DNA of 12,603 nt from contig CAKUTA010000025.1 in NCBI GenBank assembly GCA_934691625.1, positions 1 through 12,603 of the forward strand, read 5' to 3'. Numbering within the stretch: the first letter of the stretch is position 1; each line of letters begins with the position of its first letter. The position numbers and the translations under genes were made by a program. Below the pieces are notes generated by a model. That model worked only from the letters and a program-made list of their open reading frames with translations, did not search any database and was not told the DNA's origin. Positions 5,681-12,603 of the stretch are shown piece after piece. This stretch comes from an uncultured Bacteroidales bacterium (GTDB lineage: Bacteria; Bacteroidota; Bacteroidia; Bacteroidales; UBA932).

Positions 5681-6754
5681 ATGACAAAGAAATCATTAAT
5701 TCTGCCGCTGATCCTATTGGCGTTATTTTCAGGATGCTCCGGAAACAGGAGCCAGGACACATCATGTGTCAGGACTGTGAAAACTATCTGTGTCGAGAGC
5801 GCCGGTACATCCTCATCATCGGCATATCCCGGTACAGTCAGGGAAGCCAATTCAATCAATGTGGGATTCAAGACCCCCGGCCAGATAGAAACCATCAATG
5901 TAAAGGAAGGAGACTATGTCCATTCTGGACAGTTGCTGGCCAGTCTGGATGACAATGACTACAGACTTGGGGTAGAAGCGCTCCAGATTCAGTATGACCA
6001 ACTCTCCGCTGAGGTCTCAAGACTGAAGGAACTCTACGCAAAGAAAAGTATCTCGGTCAATGACTATGAGAAGGCACGGGCAGGACTGGCTCAGCTTGGC
6101 GTCCAGCTACAGATCAACAAGAACAAACTTGCCTATACCAAGCTTTACGCCCCTGTGTCAGGTTATATAATCGACGTCAATTTCGCTCCATCTGAGATGG
6201 TGGATGCTGGCACGCCGTTATTTGTAATGATGGATGTGTCCGTGATGGAGGTTGAGGTGGATATTCCGGCGTCAGACTATCATGAGAGGGGGGCTTTCAG
6301 GTCGTTCTTCTGTAGGTCGTCTCAAGGAGATATCGCTCCTCTGGCACTGGTTAGCATCGCTCCGAAGGCGGATGGCAATCAGCTCTACAGGATGACGTTG
6401 AGGTATTCCGGAACAAAGAACGTGATGTCGACATCTTTCCTGCCGGGGACTAATGTGGAGGTGGTGATTAATCGCGAAGATTCCACATTAAGCATGGAGC
6501 CAATGCTTGTCCTTCCAACAGCCGCAGTACGATACGATGGCACCCAGGCCTATGTGTGGACTGTTTCGGGGGACTCGACGCTACTCAGAAGGGATATCTG
6601 TGTGAGCGCATCCGGAGATGCTGGCAAATTGAATGTCGGAGGCATTGGACAGGGGACTGAGGTCGTATGTGCCGGAGCGGCAACCCTAAGCCAGGGAGAG
6701 AAAGTCAGGATTATGGGGCATCAACCAGAATCCAACGTCGGAGGTCTGCTATGA
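5681..6754 (+). CDS. RND efflux periplasmic adaptor (lipoprotein)
   Basis: This 357-residue membrane fusion protein links the RND pump to the outer-membrane channel. A lipoprotein signal peptide ends in LFSGC with the lipidated cysteine at residue 19, so it is anchored to a membrane from the periplasmic side. The first lipoyl-like half (GFKTPGQIETINVKEGDYVHSGQLLASLD, about 62-90) is followed by a short helical hairpin (about 95-150) and the second half (TKLYAPVSGYIIDVNFAPSEMVDAGTPLFVMMD). Beta-barrel and membrane-proximal segments follow, including FLPGTNVEVVI and LPTAAVRYDG. A GAGGAAAA ribosome binding site lies just before the start. Its stop overlaps the start of the pump gene by 4 nt (ATGA), so the two are translationally coupled. 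It is the first gene of the operon. Substrates cannot be predicted from the adaptor. Confidence 0.95.
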   Translation: MTKKSLILPLILLALFSGCSGNRSQDTSCVRTVKTICVESAGTSSSSAYPGTVREANSINVGFKTPGQIETINVKEGDYVHSGQLLASLDDNDYRLGVEALQIQYDQLSAEVSRLKELYAKKSISVNDYEKARAGLAQLGVQLQINKNKLAYTKLYAPVSGYIIDVNFAPSEMVDAGTPLFVMMDVSVMEVEVDIPASDYHERGAFRSFFCRSSQGDIAPLALVSIAPKADGNQLYRMTLRYSGTKNVMSTSFLPGTNVEVVINREDSTLSMEPMLVLPTAAVRYDGTQAYVWTVSGDSTLLRRDICVSASGDAGKLNVGGIGQGTEVVCAGAATLSQGEKVRIMGHQPESNVGGLL

Positions 6755-9700
6755 GAAGATTGACCGAATTCTTTATACGTCGTCCGGTAATCTTCTGGTC
6801 GATGGTCGTCGCTATCATCATTGCTGGGGTTCTTTCTTTCCTGAATATGCCGAAGCTTGAGGATCCAGCCATCTCTGGGAAGCAGGCGATGGTCGTACTC
6901 CTTTATCCAGGGGCGAGCGCCCACAAGGTGGAGCTCGATGCCGCATTGAAAGTGGAAGAGGCATTGCGTGCCCTGCCTGACGTGAACAAGGTAAAGACAG
7001 AATGTCAGAACGGTTCGGCTATGATTACCGTGGAGTTCAGAATGACTGTCTTGAATGAGAAACTGCAGGAGCATTTCGACCTGCTCCGACGCAAGATGAA
7101 CGATGTCGCTGTCTATCTTCCACAGGGATGCCGCACGCCGATTGTCATCGATGATATGACCGATACTTACGGCATATTCTATGCCCTCTATGGCGATGGA
7201 TATGAATATTCAGATCTAGACAAGTATGCCAAATATATCAGACGGACAATGATGGATGTGAAAGGAATCAAGCGTGTAAATGTCATCGGTGTACGTGATG
7301 AGGTGATCAGCGTCTCATTGTCCAAGGAGAGAATCGCCAGCAATGGATTGATTCCTACGCAGGTTATGATGGCTCTCCAAGGCGCTTGCAAAAGTGTCGA
7401 TGCCGGAGTAACCGCTTTAGGTGAAGAACGCATAGCCGTGAGGGTTGATGCCGAAGTGAAGGATGAGGATGACATCCGGGATTTGATTGTCTCTACCGTT
7501 GATGGGAAAATCATACGCTTGGGGGATGTCGCCGTTGTGAAGCGTGAATATGCGGAGCCACAGAGAAACGGGTTCTTTGTTAATGGGCATCCTGCCGTGG
7601 CGATATGTGCAGCTATGGAGTCCGATGCCATAGTCCCAGATGTCGGTCGTGATGTTGAGGCCAACCTAGCGGCGATAGAGAAGGACCTACCTGCAGGAAT
7701 GTCTCTGGAAAAAATATTCTTTCAGCCAGACAAGGTCAGCTCAGCAATCAGCTCTTTTATGCTGAACTTGCTTGAATCAGTGCTGATAGTGGTTCTGGTT
7801 CTTGTGTTCTCCATGGGATTCCGCAGTGGTGTCATCATCGGATTCGGACTCGTGCTTACTGTCGCAGTTTCGTTCCCGATTCTGCTGATGATGGGCACTA
7901 CCTTGCAGAGAATATCCCTCGGGGCGTTCATCATCGCAATGGGAATGCTGGTGGACAACGCCGTGGTGATAATGGACGGAATTCTTGTGGACCGGAAACG
8001 TGGCCTCGGAGCGGAAACCTACCTTTATAGAATCGGACAGAACACGGCGATGCCTCTCCTTGGGGCCACGATAATCGCGGCTGTCACGTTCATCAGCGTC
8101 TATCTGTCTCCGGATACGGCCGGCGAGTACGCCAGCGACCTGTTTCTGGTTTTGTGCGTCAGCCTGCTTGCCAGCTGGGTCCTCGCGCTTGTGCAAGTTC
8201 CTTTCTGCGCCAAGGCGTGGCTTCCGAAACATTACAAGGACGATGTTGATGGCAAGGATGCTGGTGTAATGAACTCTCCTGTTCATCGGACAATAAGAAA
8301 GACGTTGTCTGTGCTTGTCGCCCACAAGGCCATTACGATTGTTATCGCAGTTGTCATGCTGTCCGCAAGTATCCTTGGTATATTCAAGGTTAAGAATCTG
8401 TTCTTCCCTGACTTTGACTACAACCAGTTCGTCGTGGAATGTTTCTTCCCAGTCCAGACTTCGCCTGATGCAGTGCGGGATCATCTGGAAGAGATGAGGG
8501 TAATGCTCAAGGATACTCCGGAAATAACGCGAGTATCCGCAAGTCAGGGAAGTGCACCGGCACATTATTGTCTTGTAAGACCAATGACCTCAGGAGGAGA
8601 CTGCTACGGAGAACTCATCCTGGACTGCCGGAACTATAAGGATGTGAAGAAAGCCATTCCGAATGTCCGCAGGCGGTTACGTGATGCGTTTCCGGAGGCA
8701 TACATACGCATAAGAAAGTACAACTTCTCCATCAGTACATCGCATACGGTGGAGGCGGAATTCACCGGGCCGGATCCTGCCGTACTTCGTAGTCTGAGTG
8801 CTCAGGCAGAGTCTATTATGCGTTCTTGTCCGTATGTTGACAAGTATTCGGTGGAGAATAACTGGAAGCCTATGGGCAAGTCTTATGTTTTGGCCTTCAA
8901 TCAGCTGAATGCGTTACGGAGCGGAATTTCGAGAGGCGATATCGGCAATGCGCTCCAGGCCTCAGGAGACGGAATGCCTATAGGTGTCATCAATGATCAG
9001 GACAGGATGGTGCCTGTCAGCCTTAAGGTCCGTAATGCTGATGGAACTGCTATCCGTTCAATGAAAGACGTTCCTGTATGGAGTATGCTGAACCTGCACA
9101 TTCCTGATGACCAGCTGAAAAACGCACTGGTTTCCGGCAAGATGGGCAAGGATGTCCAGAAAAAGATCTTTCGTGCTGTGCCGCTGGCTTCTGTAGCGGA
9201 CAGCATAAAAATCAGACCGGAGGAAGCGGTAGTGCTTAGAGTCAATGGCAGCCGTGCCATCGAGGCGGAATGCGATCCGGATCCTGAGAATCTTGACGCG
9301 ACACCAGCCAAAGTGATGTCGTTGATTCGTGGGCAGGTGGAATCCATAGAGCTTCCTGACGGATATTCATTGCATTGGAATGGAGACTCCGGCGTACAGG
9401 GAGAGGCTATGGGCAATATCCTCAAATATTTGCCAATCAGTCTGATGCTTATGCTCGGAATTCTCTTGCTCCTGTTTGGGACCTGGAAGAAAGTCATTCT
9501 TATTCTTATCTGTTTCCCATTTGTGTTCTGTGGCATCACTCCGGCCCTGCTCCTGACAGGACAGCCGTTCACCTTTATGGCGATGATTGGAATGATAGGT
9601 CTTATCGGAATGATGGTAAAGAATGCGATAGTGCTTGTGGATGAGGTTGCAAGGCTTCAGAACGAGGAAGGCCTTACACCATACAATGCCATCATAGAAG

Positions 9701-9891
9701 CTACTGTATCCAGAGTGCGTCCTGTCCTTATGGCATCTCTTACAACCATAGTCGGAATGGTCCCGCTGCTCGGCGACCCGATGTATGGTGCTATGGCTGT
9801 TTGTATAATGGCTGGTCTGGCCGTGGGCACGATAATAACTTTGGTGCTGTTGCCTGTACTTTATTCTGCATTCTACCATGTTTCCAAATAA
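6751..9891 (+). CDS. RND efflux pump, inner-membrane transporter (HAE-1 type)
   Basis: This 1046-residue protein has the length and layout of AcrB-type pumps: an N-terminal helix (FFIRRPVIFWSMVVAIIIAG), a large periplasmic porter domain, a membrane block from about 330, a second periplasmic loop, and a final membrane block. The proton-relay region in helix 4 reads GMLVDNAVVIMD, with Asp at about 402 followed by Asn where AcrB has a second Asp. The helix 10 lysine is present in GMMVKNAIVLVDEV (about 957). The single Asp variant is common in this superfamily, so activity is expected. The frame is open upstream to 6667, but the ATG at 6751 gives the canonical MRRLTEFFIRRP start, has a GGAGG site and overlaps the adaptor stop. 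It would export drugs, bile salts or metabolites with the adaptor and the TolC-like protein; the substrate is unknown. Confidence 0.96.
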   Translation: MRRLTEFFIRRPVIFWSMVVAIIIAGVLSFLNMPKLEDPAISGKQAMVVLLYPGASAHKVELDAALKVEEALRALPDVNKVKTECQNGSAMITVEFRMTVLNEKLQEHFDLLRRKMNDVAVYLPQGCRTPIVIDDMTDTYGIFYALYGDGYEYSDLDKYAKYIRRTMMDVKGIKRVNVIGVRDEVISVSLSKERIASNGLIPTQVMMALQGACKSVDAGVTALGEERIAVRVDAEVKDEDDIRDLIVSTVDGKIIRLGDVAVVKREYAEPQRNGFFVNGHPAVAICAAMESDAIVPDVGRDVEANLAAIEKDLPAGMSLEKIFFQPDKVSSAISSFMLNLLESVLIVVLVLVFSMGFRSGVIIGFGLVLTVAVSFPILLMMGTTLQRISLGAFIIAMGMLVDNAVVIMDGILVDRKRGLGAETYLYRIGQNTAMPLLGATIIAAVTFISVYLSPDTAGEYASDLFLVLCVSLLASWVLALVQVPFCAKAWLPKHYKDDVDGKDAGVMNSPVHRTIRKTLSVLVAHKAITIVIAVVMLSASILGIFKVKNLFFPDFDYNQFVVECFFPVQTSPDAVRDHLEEMRVMLKDTPEITRVSASQGSAPAHYCLVRPMTSGGDCYGELILDCRNYKDVKKAIPNVRRRLRDAFPEAYIRIRKYNFSISTSHTVEAEFTGPDPAVLRSLSAQAESIMRSCPYVDKYSVENNWKPMGKSYVLAFNQLNALRSGISRGDIGNALQASGDGMPIGVINDQDRMVPVSLKVRNADGTAIRSMKDVPVWSMLNLHIPDDQLKNALVSGKMGKDVQKKIFRAVPLASVADSIKIRPEEAVVLRVNGSRAIEAECDPDPENLDATPAKVMSLIRGQVESIELPDGYSLHWNGDSGVQGEAMGNILKYLPISLMLMLGILLLLFGTWKKVILILICFPFVFCGITPALLLTGQPFTFMAMIGMIGLIGMMVKNAIVLVDEVARLQNEEGLTPYNAIIEATVSRVRPVLMASLTTIVGMVPLLGDPMYGAMAVCIMAGLAVGTIITLVLLPVLYSAFYHVSK

Positions 9892-9916
9892 TTCAATGAA
9901 TATGAGAAGTCTATTA

Positions 9917-11239
9917 ATGAAGATAATTATTCTTGCTGTATCCTTGATCCTTTGTCTTCCTGCTTTTGCGCAAGGCTTTTTGAGCCTTGACCAGAGGACT
10001 TGCCGTAAGATGGCTGTCGAGAGTAGCGAGGACATCCGCAAAGCAGATAACGAAATCCTCAAGTCTAGGCTTGACGTGAAGGTGGCCACATCAGCTTTTC
10101 TTCCTGCCTTGGATGCTAATGGTACAGGAGTATATGTTACCCCTAATCAAGGAATGAGCGGGATGGAAATGATTATGAAGGGCACGTATATGGCGGGTAT
10201 AACCCTCACGCAGCCGCTCTATGCTGGAGGCCGCATCATTACGGGTCGGAAAATGTCCCTGATAGGAGAGGAGGCCGCTGGACAGAAGATGCGTATGACA
10301 CGCACGGAAGTCATCTCTGATGCTGACAATGCCTATTGGACATATGTCTCCGTGCAGGAGAAAAGACGTATGGTCGAGGAACTCAAGGCGCAGATGGATA
10401 CTCTTCTGTCTCAAGTATCAGCCTCTGCCGGAGTCGGAATGGCTACAGATGCCGATCTGCTGACTGTGAAAGCTAAACGTTCGGAGGTGGAGTACCAGCT
10501 GCAGAAAGTGTCCGGAGGTGTGGAACTATGCAGGATGGCTCTGTGCCGTGTGGTGGGTGTTCCGTTAAGCACGAGGATAGTCACCAGAGATGCCTTCATG
10601 ACTGATGCTGATTCCTGCCTTTCGTGTGCTGTCCCGGATATGTCCGTGGAGTCAAGGCCTGAACTTAAACTTCTTAAGGCTCAGATTGATATAGCTCAGA
10701 GTCAGGTCAAGATGACGATGGGGGAGCATCTCCCTTCGCTTGCTGTCGTGGGGGCATATATGAACTATGGCAATATCAAATTGAGCTCAATGGTGAACGC
10801 TGGTGATGGTACATACGTTCCTTATGAGCAGAAACTGCAGAAAGGAATGTGCGCAGCTATGTTGTCCCTTTCCATTCCGATCTTTCATTGGGGCGAAGGT
10901 TTCAGCAAAGTCCGCAAGGCAAAGGCTGATGTTTCCAATGCTGTTCTGGACTATCAGAAGAACGAGAAACTGATGACTTTGGAGGCTTTCCAGTCGGAGA
11001 CCAATCTCCGTGACAGCCGTGCGTTGATTGTCGCTGCAAAGGATGCACTGGCACAGTCTGAAGAGAATCTCCGTGTGGTATCAAACCGTTATTCCGCTTC
11101 GATGTGCCCTCTTTCTGACTACCTTACCGCACGGTTTCAGTGGCATCAGGCCAGAAGCAACCTGATTGAAGCGGTCACGCAGTTCCATATATCCAGAACT
11201 GACTATCTCCGTGCCACCGGACGGCTTGTGACGGAATAG
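9917..11239 (+). CDS. TolC-like outer-membrane efflux channel
   Basis: This 440-residue protein is a TolC/OprM family member (outer membrane efflux protein). The signal peptide MKIIILAVSLILCLPAFAQ is followed by two repeated halves rich in long amphipathic helices, with beta-strand segments such as YMAGITLTQPLYAGG in the first half and MCAAMLSLSIPIFHWGE in the second. These are the typical membrane-strand blocks that begin with the LTQPLY-like and LSIPIF-like motifs. Its place directly after the RND pump completes a tripartite system. Start choice is uncertain: the frame opens at 9878 inside the pump gene, ATGs occur at 9896 and 9902, and 9917 was chosen because GAGAAG precedes it by 7 nt and the signal peptide is ideal. 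It is convergent with the acyltransferase gene, 37 bp away, and no clear terminator was seen between them. Confidence 0.93.
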   Translation: MKIIILAVSLILCLPAFAQGFLSLDQRTCRKMAVESSEDIRKADNEILKSRLDVKVATSAFLPALDANGTGVYVTPNQGMSGMEMIMKGTYMAGITLTQPLYAGGRIITGRKMSLIGEEAAGQKMRMTRTEVISDADNAYWTYVSVQEKRRMVEELKAQMDTLLSQVSASAGVGMATDADLLTVKAKRSEVEYQLQKVSGGVELCRMALCRVVGVPLSTRIVTRDAFMTDADSCLSCAVPDMSVESRPELKLLKAQIDIAQSQVKMTMGEHLPSLAVVGAYMNYGNIKLSSMVNAGDGTYVPYEQKLQKGMCAAMLSLSIPIFHWGEGFSKVRKAKADVSNAVLDYQKNEKLMTLEAFQSETNLRDSRALIVAAKDALAQSEENLRVVSNRYSASMCPLSDYLTARFQWHQARSNLIEAVTQFHISRTDYLRATGRLVTE

Positions 11240-11276
11240 TTGTAGTATGAAGTCGAAGCCGTGCTTGAAGCGGAAA
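11240..11276. other. Short convergent intergene
   Basis: The 37 bases between two convergent genes include only weak short inverted repeats (GCTT and AAGC near 11253-11270) and no T-run. A conventional Rho-independent terminator is not visible, so transcripts from either side may overlap or depend on Rho. Confidence 0.4.
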
Positions 11277-12374
11277 CTATACGCCGACAATCCACTTGCT
11301 CCCTGGGATTTTCGACAATAGTTCTGTGGTCAATGCCGATGAAACGAATGTGCAGAGGGCGATGAACGGTATTGAAGCCACCGTCGGCAACTGAAGCATC
11401 TGCATTGATACTATCGACCAAGCGTGCAGCCAGAATATGTGCATCAGGTACATGCCGTAGCTGAGCTCCGAAAGTCTGGTGACTAGTTTTGGAGCCTGTG
11501 GTTGTTCGATGCAGGATAGCATCAGGAATGCGCCGGCTGTGAGGCTGAAAACGTTTATGGTACAGAACGACCAGCCGATTTCCAGCTCTGGCGTGCTTAG
11601 GATTACACCAGGAATCGCCTGAGTGTAAAACGACAATATTGTGACAGTGGCTCCTGCCAGTGTCAATGCAGCCCCGACCTGGAGCTTGCGCCTCTTGCTC
11701 CAGTCCATATGCACGCGGATGTAGTGGGCCATCACGAGATAGCCGATGTATCCGGAGAAATACCATAGCATGTGATATTGATTCCAGAAGCATTCTCCCC
11801 AGACCTCGCCGAACCACCTGTTCAGATATGGCATGCATGTGGATATGAGGAACAGGATAATGAAGAAGCGCTCCTCCCGTTTTCCGACTTTTTCAAGCCA
11901 TGGCGAGATGACAGGGATGAAGAGGTAGAGGCTGAACAACGGGAACATGAACCAAAGGTGGCCGGCGAGCGATGGAAAATTCAAAGGTATGTGTATGAGG
12001 TCATTGATTCCAGTTCTGATGTTGAGTTGCCCCCATAACAGCGGGAGAATGCAGTAAAGGGCAGCGAAGATAAGGAATGGTGGCAGTATCCTAGTGAATC
12101 TCTTCTTGTAGAACTCATTTGCACTCGTTCCTTTCTTCATTGGAGCAATCAGGAACGCTGATACTATTATGAATAAAGGAACGCACATCCTTGATGCGCC
12201 GTCATATATGGATACCCAGAGCCTGTCAGTCTGGTTTGCCAGCATTGACGATGGACCAGCCATGTCGGTGGCGCCCGGTCCGGGGTAATAGTTCTCGCTA
12301 GCATGTACCAGCATTACCAGGAAGCACGCGAGAACCCTCACGTAATCCAGGAATACGATTCTGTTGTTAGTCAT
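11277..12374 (-). CDS. Acyltransferase-3 family integral membrane protein
   Basis: This 365-residue protein has about ten hydrophobic segments and the marks of the acyltransferase-3 family (OafA/WecH-like): RIVFLDYVRVLACFLVMLVHASENYY at the N-terminus with the conserved histidine at about residue 24, a YKKRFTRILPPF loop with the Arg-x-x-Arg motif (about 92-95), GHLWFMFPLFSLY with a histidine near 139, and SYGMYLMHIFWLH near the C-terminus. Family members transfer acetyl or similar groups to surface sugars, peptidoglycan, lipids or antibiotics across the membrane. The acceptor here cannot be told, and no polysaccharide genes are adjacent. The ATG at 12374 lies inside the end of a 34-codon ORF (overlap 8 nt), so it may be translated by coupling. 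No Shine-Dalgarno site precedes it. A near-identical 13-bp copy of its start region lies 19 nt upstream. Confidence 0.9.
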   Translation of the reverse strand: MTNNRIVFLDYVRVLACFLVMLVHASENYYPGPGATDMAGPSSMLANQTDRLWVSIYDGASRMCVPLFIIVSAFLIAPMKKGTSANEFYKKRFTRILPPFLIFAALYCILPLLWGQLNIRTGINDLIHIPLNFPSLAGHLWFMFPLFSLYLFIPVISPWLEKVGKREERFFIILFLISTCMPYLNRWFGEVWGECFWNQYHMLWYFSGYIGYLVMAHYIRVHMDWSKRRKLQVGAALTLAGATVTILSFYTQAIPGVILSTPELEIGWSFCTINVFSLTAGAFLMLSCIEQPQAPKLVTRLSELSYGMYLMHIFWLHAWSIVSMQMLQLPTVASIPFIALCTFVSSALTTELLSKIPGSKWIVGV

Positions 12375-12393
12375 CTTTATTGTCGTTAGTCAT
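12362..12393 (-). repeat. Near-identical direct repeat at the start codon
   Basis: ATGACTAACAACA (12374-12362) and ATGACTAACGACA (12393-12381) differ at one base and are spaced 19 nt apart. Both begin with ATG. The first is the acyltransferase start; the second gives only an eight-residue frame, which is the end of the 34-codon ORF. A local duplication is the simplest explanation. Confidence 0.7.
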
Positions 12394-12471
12394 TTTTTTT
12401 ATTGGTGCCATTGCCATACGGATGATGCCGTATGAAATCTGTCCGCCGAAATATTCGTATATTGGTTTCAT
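12367..12471 (-). CDS. Small ORF, 34 residues, upstream of acyltransferase
   Basis: The ATG at 12471 is preceded by AGAGGA with 7 nt spacing, one of the best ribosome binding sites in the window. The 34-residue product starts MKPIYEYFGGQISYGIIR, continues with a methionine-rich MAMAPIKK segment and ends in a polar NDNKDD tail. Its stop overlaps the acyltransferase start by 8 nt, which suggests coupled translation or a leader peptide. I recognise no family, and it has no signal peptide or clear membrane helix. It is too short to judge by codon use, and it overlaps another open frame on the same strand, so it may be either a real small protein or a chance ORF with a good site. Confidence 0.4.
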   Translation of the reverse strand: MKPIYEYFGGQISYGIIRMAMAPIKKMTNDNKDD

Positions 12472-12603
12472 GGTGGTTTCCTCTGGATGATTCAGAAGGT
12501 AAGCTGATATCCTGGGAGATGTAGCTGATATATGCCTCTACTGCATTGTCATTCATAAAAACGGAGGCTGAAACCGGGAAACTCAGCACAAGACCCTCCA
12601 GTG
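12386..12603 (-). other. Right-edge stretch with unresolved minus-strand frames
   Basis: Two minus-strand frames enter from beyond the window. One, open from the edge to 12386, includes VSASVFMNDNAVEAYISYISQ and could be the C-terminus of a gene, although its last 25 residues are a shadow of the small ORF. The other ends with SLRFYE and a stop near 12553. Either could be the tail of an upstream gene; the sequence alone does not decide. No -7 box for the acyltransferase was seen here. Confidence 0.3.

Noticed and set aside
7777..8565. Long minus-strand open frame (262 codons) inside the RND pump gene
   Set aside because: It lies fully opposite a strongly supported pump gene, and its product is histidine-, glutamine- and arginine-rich with no domain, as expected for an antisense shadow.
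9367..10089. Minus-strand open frame (240 codons) across the pump/TolC junction
   Set aside because: It is antisense to two well-supported genes, has low-complexity His/Lys/Ser composition and no recognisable motif.
11203..11838. Minus-strand frame (211 codons) within the acyltransferase gene
   Set aside because: It is an alternative frame of a gene with clear acyltransferase-3 motifs and reads as a basic, low-complexity protein.

Overview
The window looks like chromosomal DNA from a member of the Bacteroidota, most likely the order Bacteroidales. Three things point there: several promoters carry the TAnnTTTG -7 box typical of that group, the lipoprotein signals and protein families fit, and gene spacing is tight with few Shine-Dalgarno sites. 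No rRNA, tRNA, CRISPR array, insertion sequence or integrase was seen. The taxonomic call is an inference from these signs.

Layout, left to right. (1) Positions 1-190 (minus): the 5' end of a membrane acyltransferase-like gene, apparently broken by a one-base frameshift and running off the left edge. (2) 224-1297 (minus): a secreted protein with carboxymuconolactone decarboxylase (CMD) repeats and a cupin domain, with its own promoter near 1395. (3) 1570-3303 (minus): a two-gene operon of unknown function, made of a small lipoprotein followed by a 443-residue exported protein with an outer-membrane-like C-terminal half. Its promoter holds a run of nine G between the -33 and -7 elements. (4) 3384-5533 (minus): an AraC-family regulator followed by a fosmidomycin-resistance (Fsr) type MFS exporter, ending in an intrinsic terminator. 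(5) 5681-11239 (plus): a complete tripartite RND efflux operon (lipoprotein adaptor, inner-membrane pump, TolC-like outer-membrane channel). (6) 11277-12374 (minus): an acyltransferase-3 membrane protein, preceded and overlapped by a 34-codon small ORF with a good ribosome binding site. The last bases carry an unresolved reading frame entering from the right.

Functionally, the centre of the window is an export and resistance island. The AraC regulator is divergent from the RND operon and probably cotranscribed with the Fsr exporter, so one regulator may control both pumps. The 147-bp divergent intergene plus the regulator start contains a perfect 17-bp palindrome (5526-5542) overlapping the regulator's -7 box and start codon. 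Further copies of its TGTTCATA half-site lie towards the RND operon.

I found no clearly new multi-gene defence or biosynthetic system. The best leads are the poly-G promoter (possible phase variation), the palindrome with its half-sites, the uncharacterised lipoprotein/outer-membrane pair, and the small ORF coupled to the acyltransferase.
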